A DNA stretch of 64,000 nt from a gamma proteobacterium HTCC2207 (lineage in GTDB: Bacteria; Pseudomonadota; Gammaproteobacteria; Pseudomonadales; Porticoccaceae), in the NCBI GenBank assembly GCA_905182855.1, contig CAJJDA010000010.1, forward strand, positions 1-64,000, written 5' to 3'. The notes beneath the pieces are model-generated. The model did no database searches and was not told the DNA's origin. It saw nothing but the letters and a program-made list of their open reading frames with translations. The position numbers were made by a program, and so were the translations under genes. Positions 1 to 9,942 of this stretch are shown here, piece after piece (the stretch's first letter is position 1; every line of letters starts with the position of its first letter).

Positions 1-77
1 TGGCGGACCGGACGGGACTCGAACCCGCGACCTCCGGCGTGACAGGCCGGCATTCTAACCAGCTGAACTACCGGTCC
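1..77 (-). tRNA. tRNA-Asp (GUC)
   Basis: The reverse complement folds as a standard 77-nt tRNA with an encoded 3' CCA (complement of bases 1-3). The acceptor stem begins GGACCGG. The anticodon loop reads CTGTCAC, giving anticodon GUC for aspartate. The T-arm GGGTTCGAGTCCC is canonical. It lies 17 bases downstream of tRNA-Val on the same strand, and both are probably co-transcribed from the promoter at 187-214. Confidence 0.97.
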
Positions 78-94
78 GTAAATCTTTTCTCTCA

Positions 95-170
95 TGGTGG
101 GTGGTACAGGGATTGAACCTGTGACCCTCGCCTTGTAAGGGCGATGCTCTACCAGCTGAGCTAACCACCC
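95..170 (-). tRNA. tRNA-Val (UAC)
   Basis: The reverse complement gives a 76-nt tRNA with acceptor stem GGGTGGT paired to ACCACCC, an encoded CCA, and anticodon loop CTTACAA with anticodon UAC for valine. It is the first gene of a short tRNA-Val/tRNA-Asp unit read leftward. Confidence 0.97.
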
Positions 171-186
171 CCTGAGAGAGCGACGC

Positions 187-214
187 ATTCTACCGAACTG
201 GTTATGTCTGTCAA
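187..214 (-). promoter_or_regulatory. Sigma-70 promoter of the tRNA-Val/tRNA-Asp unit
   Basis: On the minus strand a perfect -35 box TTGACA (214-209) is followed by a 16-base spacer and a -10 box TAGAAT (192-187). The GC-rich sequence GCGTCGC follows, like the discriminators of stringently controlled stable-RNA promoters. The mature tRNA-Val begins at base 170, a suitable distance downstream. Stringent control is inferred from the discriminator only. Confidence 0.8.
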
Positions 215-294
215 ACATTATCTGCTGCTATATACATATTGGCTCGGCAGCCCTAAGATGCGGCTTAATTCTAGCGCTTTTGACCGCCAATATA

Positions 295-654
295 ATGCAA
301 ATTTACAAAGAATTTAGTATCGAAGCCGCTCACCGGCTGCCCAATGTGCCTGAGGGCCATAAATGCGCGCGTTTGCACGGCCATTCTTTCCTCGTTTCGA
401 TCCATGTTGAAGGCACTGTTGACTCTAAAACAGGCTGGATTATGGACTTTGGTGACATTAAAACCGCGTTTGCGCCTATTTATGAGGAGCTTGACCATCA
501 TTATCTCAATGATGTTGTCGGTCTTGAAAATCCCACCAGTGAAAATCTGGCACTGTGGATTTGGCAGAAGTTAAAGCCGGAATTACCCTTATTAAGTGCG
601 GTCAAAATCAAAGAAACCTGCACTAGCGGCTGCGTCTACCGTGGCGAAAGCTAG
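295..654 (+). CDS. queD: 6-carboxy-5,6,7,8-tetrahydropterin synthase QueD
   Basis: QueD converts 7,8-dihydroneopterin triphosphate to 6-carboxytetrahydropterin, the second step of queuosine (preQ0) synthesis. The 119-residue product matches the family in length and across nearly its whole sequence: [21 protein letters not shown] near the N terminus holds the zinc histidines and catalytic cysteine, with [14 protein letters not shown] and the end [12 protein letters not shown]. The ATG at 295 is preferred because it matches the usual start; a TTG at 280 would add five residues. No good ribosome binding site is visible. The 3' end overlaps the convergent MFS gene by 63 bases. Confidence 0.95.
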   Translation: MQIYKEFSIEAAHRLPNVPEGHKCARLHGHSFLVSIHVEGTVDSKTGWIMDFGDIKTAFAPIYEELDHHYLNDVVGLENPTSENLALWIWQKLKPELPLLSAVKIKETCTSGCVYRGES

Positions 655-1848
655 ATCATTAGTTTGTGCTTTAGTCGAGTCAGTGGCGTCCCTAATAAGC
701 ACTATAATCATTAAAGCAACAGGTATTAGGCAGCCCAATAGCATCTGTTGCCAGGATAGGGAACTGATTGCCCAGCCGGCGGACAGTGCTGCGATGGCCG
801 AGATTGAAAAAACTGTAAAATCATTGAGTCTCTGTGCTTTAAATTTATCCTCTTCGCGATGAGAACTTGGCAGCAGCGCGGTGCCTGCGACAAACAGAAA
901 GTTCCAGCCCATGCCAAGCAGCACTAGCTGCAGCCAGAAGCCGCTGACGGAGGTGTCGAAAAAGCCAATTATAATAGTGGCGCAGTAGCAGACCAGTCCC
1001 AGCACCATCATGCCTTTAATATTTAGACGTTTGAATAAGAACGGCGCTATAAACGATGGTAGAAACATGGCGGCGATATGGCTTTGAATAACCCATTTAG
1101 TATCGATTAGCGAATGCCCATGGATGTGGTGCATGCTAATGGGCGTGCCTGTCATTACAAATGACATGACAACATAGGCAACCGATGCGCTGGCTAGAGC
1201 TAAAAAGAATGAGGGGTTTCGGAGTAATTCTGTGGCTGTAACTGTACTTTTCTTCGGCGCAATAGCTATGGCTGCAACAGACTTAAATAAGGCTAGTATG
1301 GCTGCGGCGATTCCGAGGCACAGTGCGGTTAATAGAAACGAGCCCTGGTAGTCGATCGCTGTGATCTGGATGCCGATAACGGCGAGTTCGGGCCCAATAA
1401 ACGCGGCTATGATACCGGCACCCATCACCATCGATGCGGCTGTTGGTTGATTTTCGAGACTGACAGACTCCATGGCCGTAAACCGAGACTGAAGTAACCC
1501 CGAGCTAGAGCAACCGATTATCAGAGAGGCCGTGCAAAACAGCACAAAACTCGAATACTGCAGTGCTATGATCGCTACCAAGCAGCCTCCTAAGCCTAGG
1601 CCAAAAAATAGAAATAGGCCCCATTTTCGTCCTAGTCGGTCCATTGCGTGGGTCGCAGGGATCATGCCAAATGCGGTGCCCGTCGTCATAATAGCGACCG
1701 GGACCATTGCCCACTCCGTGTTGGGCGTCAAGCTAGCGCCCACCAGACTGCCTAAAAACACCATAAGAGTGGCTAAAGAGCTGGCCAGCGCGGTACTGAG
1801 GCTGATTATCCAGACATTAGTGAAATCTTTACTTAGGATGCTACTCAT
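592..1848 (-). CDS. MFS transporter
   Basis: About 418 residues of alternating hydrophobic segments, consistent with a 12-helix major facilitator. The loop between the second and third helices reads DRLGRKWG, the classic MFS motif-A form. I cannot name a substrate. The start at 1848 is favoured over 1863 because GAGAT lies a suitable distance upstream. The last 21 codons run antisense to the end of queD. That tail, rich in Ala and Asp and ending FFDFDRT, is probably not functionally important. The gene stands alone, divergent from cvfB. Confidence 0.8.
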   Translation of the reverse strand: MSSILSKDFTNVWIISLSTALASSLATLMVFLGSLVGASLTPNTEWAMVPVAIMTTGTAFGMIPATHAMDRLGRKWGLFLFFGLGLGGCLVAIIALQYSSFVLFCTASLIIGCSSSGLLQSRFTAMESVSLENQPTAASMVMGAGIIAAFIGPELAVIGIQITAIDYQGSFLLTALCLGIAAAILALFKSVAAIAIAPKKSTVTATELLRNPSFFLALASASVAYVVMSFVMTGTPISMHHIHGHSLIDTKWVIQSHIAAMFLPSFIAPFLFKRLNIKGMMVLGLVCYCATIIIGFFDTSVSGFWLQLVLLGMGWNFLFVAGTALLPSSHREEDKFKAQRLNDFTVFSISAIAALSAGWAISSLSWQQMLLGCLIPVALMIIVLIRDATDSTKAQTNDLAFATVDAAASAGFFDFDRT

Positions 1849-2028
1849 ATGACGATATCTCATTTATTTTAAAGGTTGCCAGTCTAAAGGGCGACTTCCA
1901 AGTGCTTTTGTCAGGTTGGGTGGACCTAAAGCGCCGTTGGCCTAACGAACTATACGCCGGCTACTGTATACTGAACTTAAGAACAATCCCCTCTTAAAAT
2001 TGCCTAATCCCTTCCGTGAGTTAAAACT

Positions 2029-2862
2029 ATGGTAAAAGTTGGAACGTTTAACAAGCTTCAAGTGGTCAAAGAGGTGGACTTTGGTGTCTACCTTGATGGC
2101 GAGGAGCTAGATACTATTTTATTGCCTAAGCGCTACGTTCCCGCTGGTTGCGAGCTGGGTGATTGGATTGATGTATTTCTATATTTTGATTCTGACGATC
2201 TGCTTATCGCTACCACTGAAAAGCCGAAGGTTGAAGTTGGCTGCTGTGAAATGCTCACCGTGGTAGATATTAACCACGCTGGTGCCTTTATGGATTGGGG
2301 TCTGCCCAAGGATCTGCTAGTGCCCTATAACGAGCAACAGAAACCTATGGAGGTGGGTTATTCCTATGTCGTGCATGTTTTTCATGACGCTACCTCAGAT
2401 CGCCTTGCGGCCTCAACCAAGCTCAATCATCACTTAGATGAGGAGCCCGTATTTTTAAAGCTTCGCGAGAAAGTCAATTTGCTGATCGCCAGTCGCACGG
2501 AGTTGGGCTATAAAGCGGTAATAAACAATGAATCTATGGGCTTGATCTTTCGTGATGATGCTTTTAGGCCACTTAAAATCGGCGAGCGATTACCTGGTTT
2601 TGTCAAAGCGATCCGTGGGGATGGCAAGGTTGATCTGGTCATCTCTCAAAGCACGCTGCAAGGAGATCATGATCTCGGCGAACAGATTGTTAGCCATTTA
2701 AGGGATGCAGGAGGACGGTCTGCGCTTACCGATAAAAGTGATCCCGAAGAAATCTATCGGACGTTTAAGGTCTCCAAGAAAAAGTATAAACAGGCCTTAG
2801 GGTCCTTATATAAAAGTAAGCGAATAATAATTAATGTGGGAGATATTCAGCTTATTAATTGA
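2029..2862 (+). CDS. cvfB: CvfB/YitL-family S1-like RNA-binding protein
   Basis: 277 residues. The opening GTFNKLQVVKEVDFGVYL and the later GAFMDWGLPKDLLVP are typical of CvfB proteins. These carry several S1-like OB folds followed by a C-terminal winged helix; here the end EIYRTFKVSKKKYKQALG is the winged-helix signature. Relatives bind RNA and affect virulence or general gene expression in Firmicutes; the role in Gammaproteobacteria is poorly known. The gene is monocistronic, between the MFS gene and a 376-bp non-coding stretch. Confidence 0.85.
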   Translation: MVKVGTFNKLQVVKEVDFGVYLDGEELDTILLPKRYVPAGCELGDWIDVFLYFDSDDLLIATTEKPKVEVGCCEMLTVVDINHAGAFMDWGLPKDLLVPYNEQQKPMEVGYSYVVHVFHDATSDRLAASTKLNHHLDEEPVFLKLREKVNLLIASRTELGYKAVINNESMGLIFRDDAFRPLKIGERLPGFVKAIRGDGKVDLVISQSTLQGDHDLGEQIVSHLRDAGGRSALTDKSDPEEIYRTFKVSKKKYKQALGSLYKSKRIIINVGDIQLIN

Positions 2863-3238
2863 TTTAATTTTGGCGCTGATTATCTTATTGGCATAACTTT
2901 CGGCGTATTAATCTGCTTTTTAAGCTCAGTAGACTCTGCGATGCTCCGAGGCTGGCTTGGTTATACTTTTAGTGTGTGATACGATATCTCGGTAGTTTCG
3001 AAGCTCTTAGCGGTTAATGCACCCGCAAATCAACTGTCAGGAAGGCTGGCAGATGTCTAAGTTTTATAAGTAAAAATTATAAATCAAGTTGATTTTTTAA
3101 TTTGTCTACAGCTAAGTCCTAGCGGAGTATTGCTAAGGATATTAGCTACATCGGTTTCAATTAAAAATAAAATCAAATAGTGCAGTCTGGCTACCAGACC
3201 AACGAGTAAGCTTTATTCATTTAATTTGGGGAAAAGAT
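2863..3238. other. Non-coding leader region upstream of the TonB receptor
   Basis: 376 bases without a credible gene. A perfect 6-bp inverted repeat with a 3-base loop (GTCTGG cta CCAGAC) lies at 3185-3199, about 40 bases before the receptor ATG. It may be an operator or mRNA hairpin. No Fur box or known riboswitch was recognised. The sequence TTTGGGGAAAAG before the ATG can act as ribosome binding site. Confidence 0.4.
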
Positions 3239-6070
3239 ATGTTTCACAAGACAAAGCTAAATAAGGCCGTCATCACAGCAATTGCTGCTGGCATGGCCGC
3301 CAGTGCGGGAAGCCTAGTAATGGCTGCTGGTATCGAAGAAGTGATAGTAACCGCAACCAAGCGTGCAGAAAACATGCAAGATGTGGCTATCGCCATTTCC
3401 GCTTTGGGTGGCGATTCGCTTAAAGAACTTGGCGTACAAACCTTTGATGAATATGTAGAGTATCTACCTAACGTCGTTAGTGCGGGAATTGGCCCAGGAG
3501 CCAAAGAAATATATATCCGTGGTTCTGCATCTGAGCAGGCATCACTGTCGGTTTCGTCAGCGCAGGGTTCTGCACCTGGCGTAGCACTTTATCTTGATGA
3601 TATGCCCGTTTCATTTGGTGGACGAAATCTTGATTTATACGCGGCTGATCTTCAACGTGTAGAAGTTTTAGCGGGTCCTCAGGGTACGTTATTCGGTGCG
3701 AGCTCGCAGTCGGGCACAGTCCGAATGATTACTAACCAGCCCGTTATCGGTGAGTTTGAAGGCCGAATCGATTTAGGGATTAGCACGACGGCTGGTGGCG
3801 GAGATAGCAATAAAGTGGAAGCCATGATTAACCTTCCAATAAGCGAAAATGTCGCACTGAGAATGGTCAGCTACAGCGACAATCAGGGTGGATGGATTGA
3901 TAACGTAGCCGGTAGCTTCACTCCAAGTGGTCCGGTTATCGATCGTAACTCTCTGGGTTACGGGCCGTACTTCAAAGATTTTCCGCTGACAACTAAGCAA
4001 ACAATTTATAACGATGATCTGGCAGAAGAAGACCATAACGAGGCTAGCTATAACGGCTATCGCATAGGTCTGGCTGCCGATCTAAACGAAGACTGGAGTG
4101 TTCTGGTTCAGCATACATCTCAAGAATTGGATGTTGAAGGCTCCTTTTTGATTGACCCCCGTCTAGGTGATGATAAATCAGAGAAGTTCTCGCCTGAACG
4201 CACCCAAGACGATTTTGGGTTGACGACATGGACACTTGAAGGACGTGTTGCTAACTTAGATGTGGTTTATACCGGGGGCTATTTAGATCGCGAAGTTGAC
4301 GCAGTGATTGATTACACTCACTACAACAATGGCGGTGGGTACATCACATATTATATGTGTAGTGGTAACATTTATACCTCTGACAAGACTATTGCAAAAA
4401 ATAGCTGTTTTAACCCGACCAAGACTTATGTCGATCAAAGTGAAAACGAGCGTACGACTCACGAGTTCCGTATTAGCACAGACGCAGATAATCGCGTTAG
4501 ATTGCTCGGTGGTGTTTATATGAGCGACGTCGACACTAAAACGCTTGGTCAATTCCAGTACTTAAGTGCCGGTGACACGTTTAGCGAATTTAATCAGATT
4601 TACTACGGTAATCCTGATTACCCGAGATACCAGCTGGGTAATGTTACTGTAGACACTGCAGGTACCAACAAAGTTGGACCTACCAGCCCCGCTACTGTGT
4701 TTTATAATGACTTTACGCGAACAGAAGAAGAGATCGCCTTTTTTGGTGAAATTGCCTTTGACTTTACTGACAAGTTAACCGGTGCAATAAGTGCGCGTAG
4801 ATATGAGTTAGATACGCAGTTACAGGGCGCATCTAACTTCTCCTTTGGCTGTCGCTACAATGGCGGCAAAGCAGAAGGTGGTGCTGCAACTGGAACTGTT
4901 GCGACGGCTCCCCTGTGCACCAGTGAAAAGTTTAGTAATGATGTGAGTGCTCGCTTTACGACGCTCGGTGCCTATGGTGCAACTGGTGACGAAGCTCCTC
5001 TGTTGGCTGCGACAAGCCCGTCAGGTGAGAAAGAAATGTTTCGTGGCGGTGGCAGTAATGCTGCAACCTTAGCGGCGATCAAGAGTGGTAAGCTTGACAT
5101 CAGTGATATTAACGCCGATGGATCCACTACTGAGGAAGATACTATTATTAAGGTGTCTTTGAACTATAAACTCAGTGATGATGTCATGCTTTATAGCGTG
5201 TACTCGGAAGGTTATCGTCCAGCGACACAAAACCGAAATGCGGGCCAACTATCAACCAATCAGTCCGGTGTTTATACCGGTTATGTTGTGCCTGCTGTGG
5301 CAGTAACGGATACGTTGGAGAACATTGAATTTGGTATGAAAGGTACCTTCCTTGACAACACGCTACGGTTCAATGCGACCTACTACCAGGCCGAGATTGA
5401 CAACTTGCAGGTGTCTCGGTTTGACCCATCCAACGTAGCCTTCTTGGTATTTATGGAAAACGTTGGTGATGCCGAGTCTTCAGGTATCGACGCTGATTTT
5501 CAGTGGGCCGCGACGGATCGCTTAACTATCTCGGGCGCCTTTAGTGTCCTAGATACTGAGCTTACGCGAATAAATGGCCAGCTCGAGGGGATTGCAGTAC
5601 CTGTTGGCTCTGACTTGCCGTTGGCCTCTGACTTCTCTGGTAACCTGCGTGCTCGCTACGACTTCACGATGGATAGCATGGCTGCAGACGCATTTGTCGC
5701 GGCTTCTATAACGTATCGTGGAGAGACTCTTGCAGGCGTTGTAGGTAGTGCGGCATTTATGGATGACACTAGCTTACTGGCTTATGGCGCAGCATCAGGC
5801 ATTTCGACTTCAAAGGAAGGCGGCAACTTCGGTACGGTTAATGACTCAACGGGTGCATTGCCACTGAATACGCGCTTTGTTAACGACGCTACGACTACAC
5901 TGAATGTCAGCATGGGTATGTCCAAAGACAACTGGAATGCAGAGTTCTATGTTAACAACCTTACTAGCGAAGAAGGTGCTATGACTCAGACGGCAGGTAA
6001 GTTTACACCTGAGCAGAGTGTTATGCGTCCACGTACTATGGGTCTTCGATTCTCGTACAACTTTGAATAA
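3239..6070 (+). CDS. TonB-dependent outer-membrane receptor
   Basis: 943 residues. A signal peptide of about 29 residues ends near LVMAA and is followed directly by the TonB-box-like stretch EEVIVTATKR. The plug domain follows (residues about 35-170, with IYIRGSASEQ, VALYLDDMPV, DLQRVEVLAGPQGTLFGAS and SGTVRMIT). The rest is a long beta-barrel with many aromatic strands, ending in RFSYNFE as outer-membrane proteins do. It would import a scarce substrate using TonB energy; the substrate cannot be read from sequence. It belongs to the large 'VTATKR' receptor group abundant in sphingomonads and OMG gammaproteobacteria. A strong terminator separates it from the TPR-sulfotransferase gene. Confidence 0.93.
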   Translation: MFHKTKLNKAVITAIAAGMAASAGSLVMAAGIEEVIVTATKRAENMQDVAIAISALGGDSLKELGVQTFDEYVEYLPNVVSAGIGPGAKEIYIRGSASEQASLSVSSAQGSAPGVALYLDDMPVSFGGRNLDLYAADLQRVEVLAGPQGTLFGASSQSGTVRMITNQPVIGEFEGRIDLGISTTAGGGDSNKVEAMINLPISENVALRMVSYSDNQGGWIDNVAGSFTPSGPVIDRNSLGYGPYFKDFPLTTKQTIYNDDLAEEDHNEASYNGYRIGLAADLNEDWSVLVQHTSQELDVEGSFLIDPRLGDDKSEKFSPERTQDDFGLTTWTLEGRVANLDVVYTGGYLDREVDAVIDYTHYNNGGGYITYYMCSGNIYTSDKTIAKNSCFNPTKTYVDQSENERTTHEFRISTDADNRVRLLGGVYMSDVDTKTLGQFQYLSAGDTFSEFNQIYYGNPDYPRYQLGNVTVDTAGTNKVGPTSPATVFYNDFTRTEEEIAFFGEIAFDFTDKLTGAISARRYELDTQLQGASNFSFGCRYNGGKAEGGAATGTVATAPLCTSEKFSNDVSARFTTLGAYGATGDEAPLLAATSPSGEKEMFRGGGSNAATLAAIKSGKLDISDINADGSTTEEDTIIKVSLNYKLSDDVMLYSVYSEGYRPATQNRNAGQLSTNQSGVYTGYVVPAVAVTDTLENIEFGMKGTFLDNTLRFNATYYQAEIDNLQVSRFDPSNVAFLVFMENVGDAESSGIDADFQWAATDRLTISGAFSVLDTELTRINGQLEGIAVPVGSDLPLASDFSGNLRARYDFTMDSMAADAFVAASITYRGETLAGVVGSAAFMDDTSLLAYGAASGISTSKEGGNFGTVNDSTGALPLNTRFVNDATTTLNVSMGMSKDNWNAEFYVNNLTSEEGAMTQTAGKFTPEQSVMRPRTMGLRFSYNFE

Positions 6071-6092
6071 GCTTTAGCTATTGTTAGACTCT

Positions 6093-6123
6093 ATAGGGCG
6101 AACTTCGGTTCGCCCTATTTTTT
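6093..6123 (+). terminator. Rho-independent terminator after the TonB receptor
   Basis: An 11-bp perfect stem (6093-6103 with 6108-6118) closed by a TTCG tetraloop is followed by five Ts. It starts 22 bases after the receptor stop and is a very stable terminator. Some read-through to the next gene is possible, since that gene begins only 17 bases beyond. Confidence 0.93.
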
Positions 6124-6140
6124 AATGCCGAGAAAATACT

Positions 6141-8147
6141 ATGAACCAACCAATTTCGTCAACAGCAGCGGATATAGAGCGAGCGCAAAGACTGCTGGGG
6201 GCTGGTAATCTTGAAGACGCCGATAAGCTTATTAATACCATCCTTTCTGACAGTCCAGATAACGTCGATGGGCTGTATACCTTTGCTGTGATCCAACGAT
6301 TGAAAAAAAATCATGTAGAAGCATTAAAAACCTTGGGCCAAGTATTGCAGCAGCAACCTAATTTGGCTCGGGCCTATCAGGAGCGCGCGCTCAATGAGCT
6401 TTCCCTTAATAATCCTATGCCTGCGGGCGCAGCGTTAGAGGCAGCCGTAGAATTAGATCCGGCGCTATTAAAAAGCTGGCAGTTGCTAGTGCCGCTTTAT
6501 AAAGCCAGTGGTAGCAGCAAGGCACGTGATGCTGAAACGCAGGTGGTTTTTTTGAAAACGCTACCCAGTGAGCTCCTTACTGCCATCAGTTACATGTCAG
6601 CCGGTCGGCTACTCGAGGCAGAGAAAGTGTGTCGCGGTTTTTTAATGCAAAATAAAACTCATGTAGAGGGTATGAGGCTGTTAGCTGAAATAGCCACACG
6701 AAACAATATTCTTGAAGACGCTGAGTTCTTGCTTGAAAGCGTTATTGCGTTTGAACCCGATCATATGGATGGCAATATTCAATTTGCGCATATATTACTG
6801 CGCCGGCAGCGCTTTCATCGGGCTTATGACCAGGCTAAAAAAGTATTTGATAATTACCCCGAGGCTAGGTCGCGTACTCAGACAGTCTATGCTTCTGCCT
6901 GTTTTGGTGTTGGTAGAAACGACGAGGCGATTGAACAATATCTCGAAATGATCGCGTTAGACCCCAGTAATGCGCAGTTATTTGTCTCTTTAGGTCATAT
7001 TTATAACTCGCAGGGCGATCCGGCCAAGGCTGCTGAGGTATTTATGCAGGCCTATAAGGTAAGCCCCAATTTTGGTGATGCTTATTGGAGTCTGGCTAAC
7101 ACAAAATCGTATAAGTTTGATGATCAGCAAATTAGTGCGATGCAGGCGTCCGAAGCCAGCGGGGATACCGAAGCACTGGATCAGATTCAAATCAATTTTG
7201 CGCTTGGCAAAGCCTTTGAAGATCGTCGCGACTATAAGCAGGCATTTCATCATTATGCCAAGGGCAATGATCTCAAGAAGCCGACGACACATTATGCGGC
7301 GGGGCAGTTGCAGCGACGAATAGATTCGCAAATTTCAGTCTGCACCTCTGAATTTCTCACTTCAAAACAGGGCCTAGGTAATAGTTCTGCGGATCCTATT
7401 TTTATCGTAGGGTTACCCCGATCAGGCTCGACATTGTTGGAACAAATTCTGGCTTCGCACTCACAGGTGGATGGCACCATGGAGCTGCATAATATATTGG
7501 ACCTAGCCAAACGTCTGCGTGGGAGAGATAGCAAAGATGATGAGAATCCTAGGTATCCGCAGATAATCACCGAGTTGGATGACAGCTACTTTGATCGATT
7601 TGGGACTCAATTTATGCAGGACACCAAGGTTTATAGGGACTCTGCGCCATTTTTTACCGACAAGATGCCGAATAACTTTTTCCATATTGGTTTGATAAAG
7701 CTAATCTTGCCAAATGCAAAAGTCATTGATGCTCGGCGGCACCCGATGGCCTGCTGCTTTAGTGGCTTTAAGCAACTGTTTGGCGAAGGGCAGGAGTTCT
7801 CCTATGGCCTAGCTGATATAGGTAATTACTACCGCCAGTACGTCACTCTGATGGATCATTGGGATAAGGTATTACCTGATTTTGTGCTGCGCGTGCAGCA
7901 TGAGGATGTTGTCGAGGATCTCGAAACTCAGGTACGTCGCATGCTCGATTTCTGTGGGTTGCCATTTGAAGAGGCCTGTCTAGACTTCCATAAAACTGAA
8001 CGCAGCGTGCGCACGCCCAGTGCGGAGCAGGTACGTCAGCCGATTTATAAAACCGGTCTGGATCAGTGGCGCAACTTTGAAGAGCATCTTCAGCCATTGA
8101 TCGATTCTTTGGGACCGGATGTTTTGAAACGCTATCCGATTAATTAG
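6141..8147 (+). CDS. TPR-repeat sulfotransferase
   Basis: 668 residues in two parts. Residues about 10-390 are tandem tetratricopeptide repeats (for example AIEQYLEMIALDPSNAQLFV). Residues about 415-665 form a sulfotransferase domain: IFIVGLPRSGSTLLEQIL is the 5'-phosphosulfate-binding loop that holds PAPS, and DARRHPMACCFS fits the 3'-phosphate-binding region. Such proteins transfer sulfuryl groups to peptides, sugars or small molecules; the repeats probably hold the substrate or a partner. The stop is followed almost at once by a second sulfotransferase gene, so the two are likely one transcript. No signal peptide is visible. Confidence 0.88.
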   Translation: MNQPISSTAADIERAQRLLGAGNLEDADKLINTILSDSPDNVDGLYTFAVIQRLKKNHVEALKTLGQVLQQQPNLARAYQERALNELSLNNPMPAGAALEAAVELDPALLKSWQLLVPLYKASGSSKARDAETQVVFLKTLPSELLTAISYMSAGRLLEAEKVCRGFLMQNKTHVEGMRLLAEIATRNNILEDAEFLLESVIAFEPDHMDGNIQFAHILLRRQRFHRAYDQAKKVFDNYPEARSRTQTVYASACFGVGRNDEAIEQYLEMIALDPSNAQLFVSLGHIYNSQGDPAKAAEVFMQAYKVSPNFGDAYWSLANTKSYKFDDQQISAMQASEASGDTEALDQIQINFALGKAFEDRRDYKQAFHHYAKGNDLKKPTTHYAAGQLQRRIDSQISVCTSEFLTSKQGLGNSSADPIFIVGLPRSGSTLLEQILASHSQVDGTMELHNILDLAKRLRGRDSKDDENPRYPQIITELDDSYFDRFGTQFMQDTKVYRDSAPFFTDKMPNNFFHIGLIKLILPNAKVIDARRHPMACCFSGFKQLFGEGQEFSYGLADIGNYYRQYVTLMDHWDKVLPDFVLRVQHEDVVEDLETQVRRMLDFCGLPFEEACLDFHKTERSVRTPSAEQVRQPIYKTGLDQWRNFEEHLQPLIDSLGPDVLKRYPIN

Positions 8148-8149
8148 TA

Positions 8150-8773
8150 GTGATAGTTTCTCATGCCAAACAGTTTATCTTTTTCGCGGTGCCGAAAACT
8201 GGTACCCATGCGGTTCGTGAGCTATTGCGTGTCCATAAGGGCCCAGATGACTGGGAGCAGCAAATTCTGTTCGGTAAACAATGTTTGCCAATACCAGAGA
8301 TAGCGAAAATTCAACATGGACATATCAGTGTCCAGCAAATCTCGCCCCATCTTGAAGCGGCTATTTGGCAAAACTATTTGAAATTTGCGATTGTGAGAAA
8401 TCCCTTCGATCGATTTATCTCAATCTGTTTTTTCTTGAATCGTAAAAACCCCCTGTTTATCGAGACGCCGCTGCAGTGGATGAAATCAGCGATTAAGGTG
8501 CCGCAATTTAGAGAGCGGGTCCTAGTAAAGCCTCAATACCTTCAGTTGATAGATGCTCAAGGCGAAATAGCAATGGACTATGTTGGTCGCTATGAGCATT
8601 TGCAGTTATCAGTTGATGAGATTTGTAATAGGCTCCAGATCAAGGCGGTGCCTTTGGAGATAAGAAACGCCTCAGCGCATAAGCAGTATCGCGAGTACTA
8701 TGATGACGAACTCAAATCTGCAGTTGAAATGGTTTACCGCGAAGACCTTAAGCAATTTAATTACTCCTATTAG
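8150..8773 (+). CDS. Sulfotransferase family 2 protein
   Basis: 207 residues from a GTG codon two bases after the preceding stop, indicating translational coupling. VPKTGTHAVRELL near the N terminus is the PAPS 5'-phosphosulfate loop. AIVRNPFDRFIS is the 3'-phosphate-binding motif of carbohydrate-type sulfotransferases (Sulfotransfer_2). The protein is short and has no membrane anchor, so it should be cytoplasmic. Its acceptor is unknown. Pairing with the TPR-sulfotransferase suggests two sulfation steps, or two acceptors, in one process. Confidence 0.85.
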   Translation: MIVSHAKQFIFFAVPKTGTHAVRELLRVHKGPDDWEQQILFGKQCLPIPEIAKIQHGHISVQQISPHLEAAIWQNYLKFAIVRNPFDRFISICFFLNRKNPLFIETPLQWMKSAIKVPQFRERVLVKPQYLQLIDAQGEIAMDYVGRYEHLQLSVDEICNRLQIKAVPLEIRNASAHKQYREYYDDELKSAVEMVYREDLKQFNYSY

Positions 8774-8869
8774 TATAGGCGTTCATTTGCTCGACATTGA
8801 GTGCGGCATTGATTAAACGTTGCATTATAATCGGGTTTAGGCCAACTTGGTTGCTGCCATGGTGTAGCG

Positions 8870-9748
8870 CTAAGGGTTTCTGTCGAGCTGGTTTGCAGTG
8901 TACCTCAATAGCGCTCTATACTCCGCCCAGCCTGCTTCTTCGTAGCCATAGAGATGCCAGATCTGACGCCAGTCTTTGGCCAGGTTTAGGAGTATTATTT
9001 TGTATCTCGCAGCGATCTCTGGATCATTTTTAGGATTATTTTCAATATCACCAATTAGCTCGTTGGCAATGGCTTCAAGTTCGCCTGGGGCCATAACGGG
9101 CGCTATATTGTAACGCTCCGTCTTAATGCTGCTTTGCAGGCCAGGTTGGTAGGGGTGCGCATTAATCTTAGTCTGGAGCAGCGGGGTATCTCCGTTTATC
9201 CCAAAGGATTCCATCTGGCGCACAGTCTCCCAAAAGCGTGAAGAGCCTGAGGTATCTATTACTAGATGAACACGATCTTGGTCACTATTATTGATGACTT
9301 TATGGCGACGCCAAGAGTCAAATATCCAGCATTCACCGGCACGCATATGAATCGCTTGATCACCACAATGAAAGATGACCTGTGGGTTGGTAATAATCGG
9401 AATATGGATTCTAACCCTGCTATACCAGTGGTAATTAAAATCAACATGCTCGCTTACCTCAGCACCAGCGTTAAGACGCATTAGCCTAGACCTGGCCAGA
9501 ACCTCACCAAAGCTGGCCATCACTTGTTGCATATATTCGCATCTCAGCAATTCTGGCGTGGAGGCCATAGGCCCATTAAAATCATTATTGCGCTGACCGT
9601 TTAGAGAGATCAATGGTATTGCAAGGTTACCAACCAATTTAGAGGGATGTTCCATCCACGCGTCGTCTGAGAGCTCAGCAATTTCTCGTCCTAATTGAAG
9701 AGCATCGAATTGATAGGGTAGTCGCACAAAAGGTTGAGCTAGCTTCAT
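8870..9748 (-). CDS. Aspartyl/asparaginyl beta-hydroxylase family dioxygenase
   Basis: A 2-oxoglutarate/Fe(II) dioxygenase fold is visible: HVDFNYHWYSRVRIHIPI supplies the HxD iron ligands, and RAGECWIFDSWRRHKVIN supplies the distal His. Family members hydroxylate Asp or Asn side chains in peptides or free amino acids. The ATG at 9748 (292 aa) is chosen because family proteins usually start close to the LPYQFD region and because the upstream ATG at 9904 leaves only 38 bases to the divergent gene. The longer form would be 344 aa. The gene is convergent with the sulfotransferase pair and may share its substrate. Confidence 0.82.
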   Translation of the reverse strand: MKLAQPFVRLPYQFDALQLGREIAELSDDAWMEHPSKLVGNLAIPLISLNGQRNNDFNGPMASTPELLRCEYMQQVMASFGEVLARSRLMRLNAGAEVSEHVDFNYHWYSRVRIHIPIITNPQVIFHCGDQAIHMRAGECWIFDSWRRHKVINNSDQDRVHLVIDTSGSSRFWETVRQMESFGINGDTPLLQTKINAHPYQPGLQSSIKTERYNIAPVMAPGELEAIANELIGDIENNPKNDPEIAARYKIILLNLAKDWRQIWHLYGYEEAGWAEYRALLRYTANQLDRNP

Positions 9749-9942
9749 AGAATTTATTGGATTCTCGTTAGCGTTGATTATAGTCAACAGTCCCGGCTTT
9801 TTTGCCGCCGCATTCCAGAGTATAAGCCGCGCCCGTAAATGGTGCAATTTAGATGCTGCTTTTAGAACTTTAATTAACAAAACTGTATAATTTATGAATG
9901 ACATTATATGCCCAAATTGTACCTAAATATAAGAGGTGATGT

